Assembly (NCBI GenBank): GCA_021788515.1 | Contig: JAJYKN010000044.1 | Span: forward strand, 1 to 8,177 | Source: Nitrospirota bacterium | GTDB taxonomy: Bacteria > Nitrospirota > UBA9217 | Direction of reading: 5' to 3' | Length of the DNA stretch: 8,177 nucleotides | Shown here: positions 6,509 through 8,177 of the stretch, piece by piece | How positions within the stretch are numbered: position 1 is the stretch's first letter | How the letters are laid out: each line of letters opens with the position of its first letter | Made by a program: the position numbers and the translations under genes | The notes under the pieces: model-generated | Databases searched by the model: none | What the model saw: only the letters and a program-made list of their open reading frames with translations | Told to the model about the DNA's origin: nothing

Positions 6509-7438
6509 ATGACCTCTGTCCAGACTGAAGTCCTTCTGCAGACGCTCATTTCCGGTTTCCTGCTGGGGGGACTCTATGCCTTGATCGGCCTCGGCATGAC
6601 CATCATCATGGGAGTGATGAAGATCATCAACCTCGCCCACGGCGAGCTCATGATGGTGGCCATGTACATCGCCTACGTCCTTTTTGCCCAGTTCCACATC
6701 GATCCCTATTTGTCCGTATTCATCGCCGCGCCTGCCCTCTTCCTCCTGGGCATGGCGATCCAGAAATTTCTGGTCGACCCGGTGCTCAAGGTGGATTCCA
6801 TCCTGCCCGAGAACCAGGTGATTCTGACGGTCGGCATCGGCATGGTCCTGGCGAACCTTGCGACGATCATCTTCACATCCGATTATCGTCAGACGCCGGT
6901 GGATTACTCGACCAAGGCCTGGTATTTGTCGGACTTCTGGAAACATGCGCCTATCGAGCTTTCTCTCTCCTATCCCTGGTCCGTCTCCTTCGTTATGGCC
7001 GTGATCATCACCGTCTGCCTCTGGTTCTTTCTGGCCAAAACAGACATGGGAAAATCCATTCGTGCCACGGCCCAGGACCAGGATGCGGCGCTCATGATGG
7101 GCGTGAACGTGGGCAGGATGAGGGCCATCACCTTCGGGCTCGGCTCGTCGCTCGTGGGCGCGGCCGGGTGCCTGTTCATTCCGATCTACTACATCTATCC
7201 CGACATCGGCGGCCAGTTTACGCTGATCGCCTTCGTGATCACGATCCTCGGAGGTCTCGGCTCGACCGTCGGTGCGATCATCGGCGGCCTGATCCTCGGC
7301 ATCTTCGAGTCGCTCACCGCCACCTATGTCGGCATGGGATGGGCTTCCGTGGGCAGGTTCGTGATCTTTGTCGCAGCTCTGGTCTTTTTCCCGGGTGGCG
7401 TCGCGTCGCTGTTAAAGACGAGAAAGCTGGGGAAATAG
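6509..7438 (+). CDS. livH: Branched-chain amino acid type ABC transporter permease LivH
   Basis: One of the two inner-membrane permeases that form the channel with LivM and are driven by LivG/LivF ATPases. The 309 residues are near the family norm. About eight hydrophobic segments are visible, including residues 12-36, 48-60, 66-84, 103-122, 157-175, 207-228, 236-266 and 283-299. Typical stretches are GLYALIGLGMTIIMGVMKIIN followed by the conserved NLAHGE (41-46). The cytoplasmic coupling loop GKSIRATAQDQDAALMMGV (181-199) contacts the ATPase, and ILGGLGSTVGAIIGG (246-260) is also conserved. TAAGG (6497-6501) precedes the ATG at 6509 at a usable distance. The first residues (MTSVQTEVLLQTLISG) match the usual family start. 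The substrate cannot be told from the permease. Confidence 0.94.
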   Translation: MTSVQTEVLLQTLISGFLLGGLYALIGLGMTIIMGVMKIINLAHGELMMVAMYIAYVLFAQFHIDPYLSVFIAAPALFLLGMAIQKFLVDPVLKVDSILPENQVILTVGIGMVLANLATIIFTSDYRQTPVDYSTKAWYLSDFWKHAPIELSLSYPWSVSFVMAVIITVCLWFFLAKTDMGKSIRATAQDQDAALMMGVNVGRMRAITFGLGSSLVGAAGCLFIPIYYIYPDIGGQFTLIAFVITILGGLGSTVGAIIGGLILGIFESLTATYVGMGWASVGRFVIFVAALVFFPGGVASLLKTRKLGK

Positions 7439-7455
7439 CGGAAGTTACTATACGT

Positions 7456-7547
7456 CTCCCCTGCCGATGAGGGAGGGGGACTCAGGGGAGGGTGAAGCAT
7501 CCGGCCTCACGCCATCCTCCCCGCCTAACCTCCCCTTCAAGGGGAGG
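7456..7547 (+). repeat. Intergenic inverted repeat D, GGGGAGG-type words
   Basis: Lies between livH and livM. A purine tract (7471-7494, with GGGAGGGGG and GGGGAGGGTGA) is followed by a pyrimidine tract (7507-7535, with TCAC, ATCCTCCCC and CCTCCCC) that is its loose reverse complement. At its end CCTCCCC (7529-7535) and GGGGAGG (7541-7547) form a perfect 7-base hairpin around TTCAA. A second small hairpin uses CTCCC (7456-7460) and GGGAG (7471-7475). The words differ from elements A-C, but the layout is alike. No T run follows, so a terminator is unlikely. Confidence 0.65.
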
Positions 7548-7578
7548 AACCTGTAAGGCGAATTGCACGTTGAACGTT

Positions 7579-8177
7579 ATGAAGAAAAACATCCCCTTTA
7601 TCATCGTAGGGCTCCTGGCCCTTTTGCCGCTCGTAGGTTTAAGCTCCTACATCATGCACCTCCTGATCCTGGTCATCATGTGGTCCGTGATCGGCATGGC
7701 CTGGAACCTCCTCTCGGGCTACACCGGCCAGGTCTCCTTCGGCCATGCCGCGTTCTTCGGGACCGGGGCCTACACCGCCGGAATGCTCTACAGCAAGTTC
7801 GGCATCTCGGGATGGTGGGGCCTGCCTGCAAGCGTCATCGTGGTGTCGGCACTTGCGCTCGTCATCGGCTATATCTGCCTTCGGCTGCGCGGGCCGTTCT
7901 TTGCCCTGGCCACGCTGGCCATCGGCGTCATCCTTCGCATCGTTGCCGAAAACCTTACGGATGTTACCGGCGGCGACCTGGGCATCATGATCCGCGAGCG
8001 GACCTGGGTCGAGAAAACCTGGTACTACTACATCATTCTCGCGATCGCCTGCCTCACCTTCATTGTCGTGAGGAAAGTGATCGCTTCGAAGCTCGGCTAT
8101 TATTTCGTCGCGATCCGCGAGGACCAGGACGCGGCAGAGTCGCTCGGCATCGACACGACGCTGTATAAAACGATCGC
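7579..8177 (+). CDS. livM: Branched-chain amino acid type ABC transporter permease LivM, 3' end missing
   Basis: Second permease of the importer, pairing with LivH. The frame is open to the right edge: 199 codons of roughly 300-330 expected. The N-terminal MKKN is followed by hydrophobic segments near residues 5-22, 25-46, 84-102, 106-123 and 149-165. Hallmarks are AWNLLSGYTGQVSFGHAAFF (41-60), LRGPFFALATLAIG and TGGDLGI. The cytoplasmic coupling loop GYYFVAIREDQDAAESLGI (173-191) also matches. The window ends just after this loop. The start is less certain: no Shine-Dalgarno lies close to the ATG at 7579. An in-frame TTG at 7570, with AAGG (7555-7558) 11 bases upstream, would add three residues. 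livG and livF ATPase genes are expected downstream. Confidence 0.92.
   Translation, partial: MKKNIPFIIVGLLALLPLVGLSSYIMHLLILVIMWSVIGMAWNLLSGYTGQVSFGHAAFFGTGAYTAGMLYSKFGISGWWGLPASVIVVSALALVIGYICLRLRGPFFALATLAIGVILRIVAENLTDVTGGDLGIMIRERTWVEKTWYYYIILAIACLTFIVVRKVIASKLGYYFVAIREDQDAAESLGIDTTLYKTI

Noticed and set aside
7563..8168. + strand open frame of 201 codons overlapping livM
   Set aside because: The frame starting at 7579 gives an unmistakable LivM protein; this one is Arg- and His-rich and featureless.

Overview
The window is a stretch of ordinary bacterial chromosome with about 58% GC by eye. All seven genes lie on the + strand. In order they are: a class II fumarase cut by the left edge (fumC), a complete three-gene succinate dehydrogenase/fumarate reductase set (sdhC, sdhA, sdhB), and the first genes of a branched-chain amino acid type ABC importer (a periplasmic binding protein, livH, and livM cut by the right edge). 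A periplasmic binding protein with a classical signal peptide suggests a Gram-negative cell. The cytochrome subunit is the single-chain, di-haem type (B-type), usually paired with menaquinone. The start of SdhA resembles the proteins I remember from Geobacter-like Desulfobacterota. A member of Desulfobacterota or Nitrospirota would fit, but the sequence alone does not settle this.

Layout: positions 2-1327 hold fumC. Positions 1494-5059 hold sdhC-sdhA-sdhB, which make and anchor the membrane complex that interconverts succinate and fumarate. The adjacent fumarase converts fumarate to malate, so the left half encodes two consecutive steps of the citric acid cycle, which could run in either direction. 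A GC-rich hairpin followed by a short T run at 5076-5110 probably separates this block from the transporter operon. That operon starts at 5184 behind a strong ribosome binding site and should continue into ATPase genes (livG, livF) beyond the right edge.

No gene-free stretch exceeds 166 bases, and no RNA gene, CRISPR array, insertion sequence or phage gene is visible. The unusual part lies in the gaps. Five of the six intergenic gaps carry a long imperfect inverted repeat. Three (1361-1438, 4166-4262, 6386-6487) belong to one family: a purine-rich arm built from 8-base units of the type GCGGAGAC, a spacer, and a complementary pyrimidine-rich arm. All three share the 10-mer GGAGACGCGG. A fourth (2174-2229) has the same architecture but is built from 7-base units of the type GCATGGC. 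A fifth (7456-7547) is made of GGGGAGG-type words. Most sit inside probable operons, so they would be transcribed between cistrons. They are the best candidates here for something poorly described. Their function cannot be read from one window.
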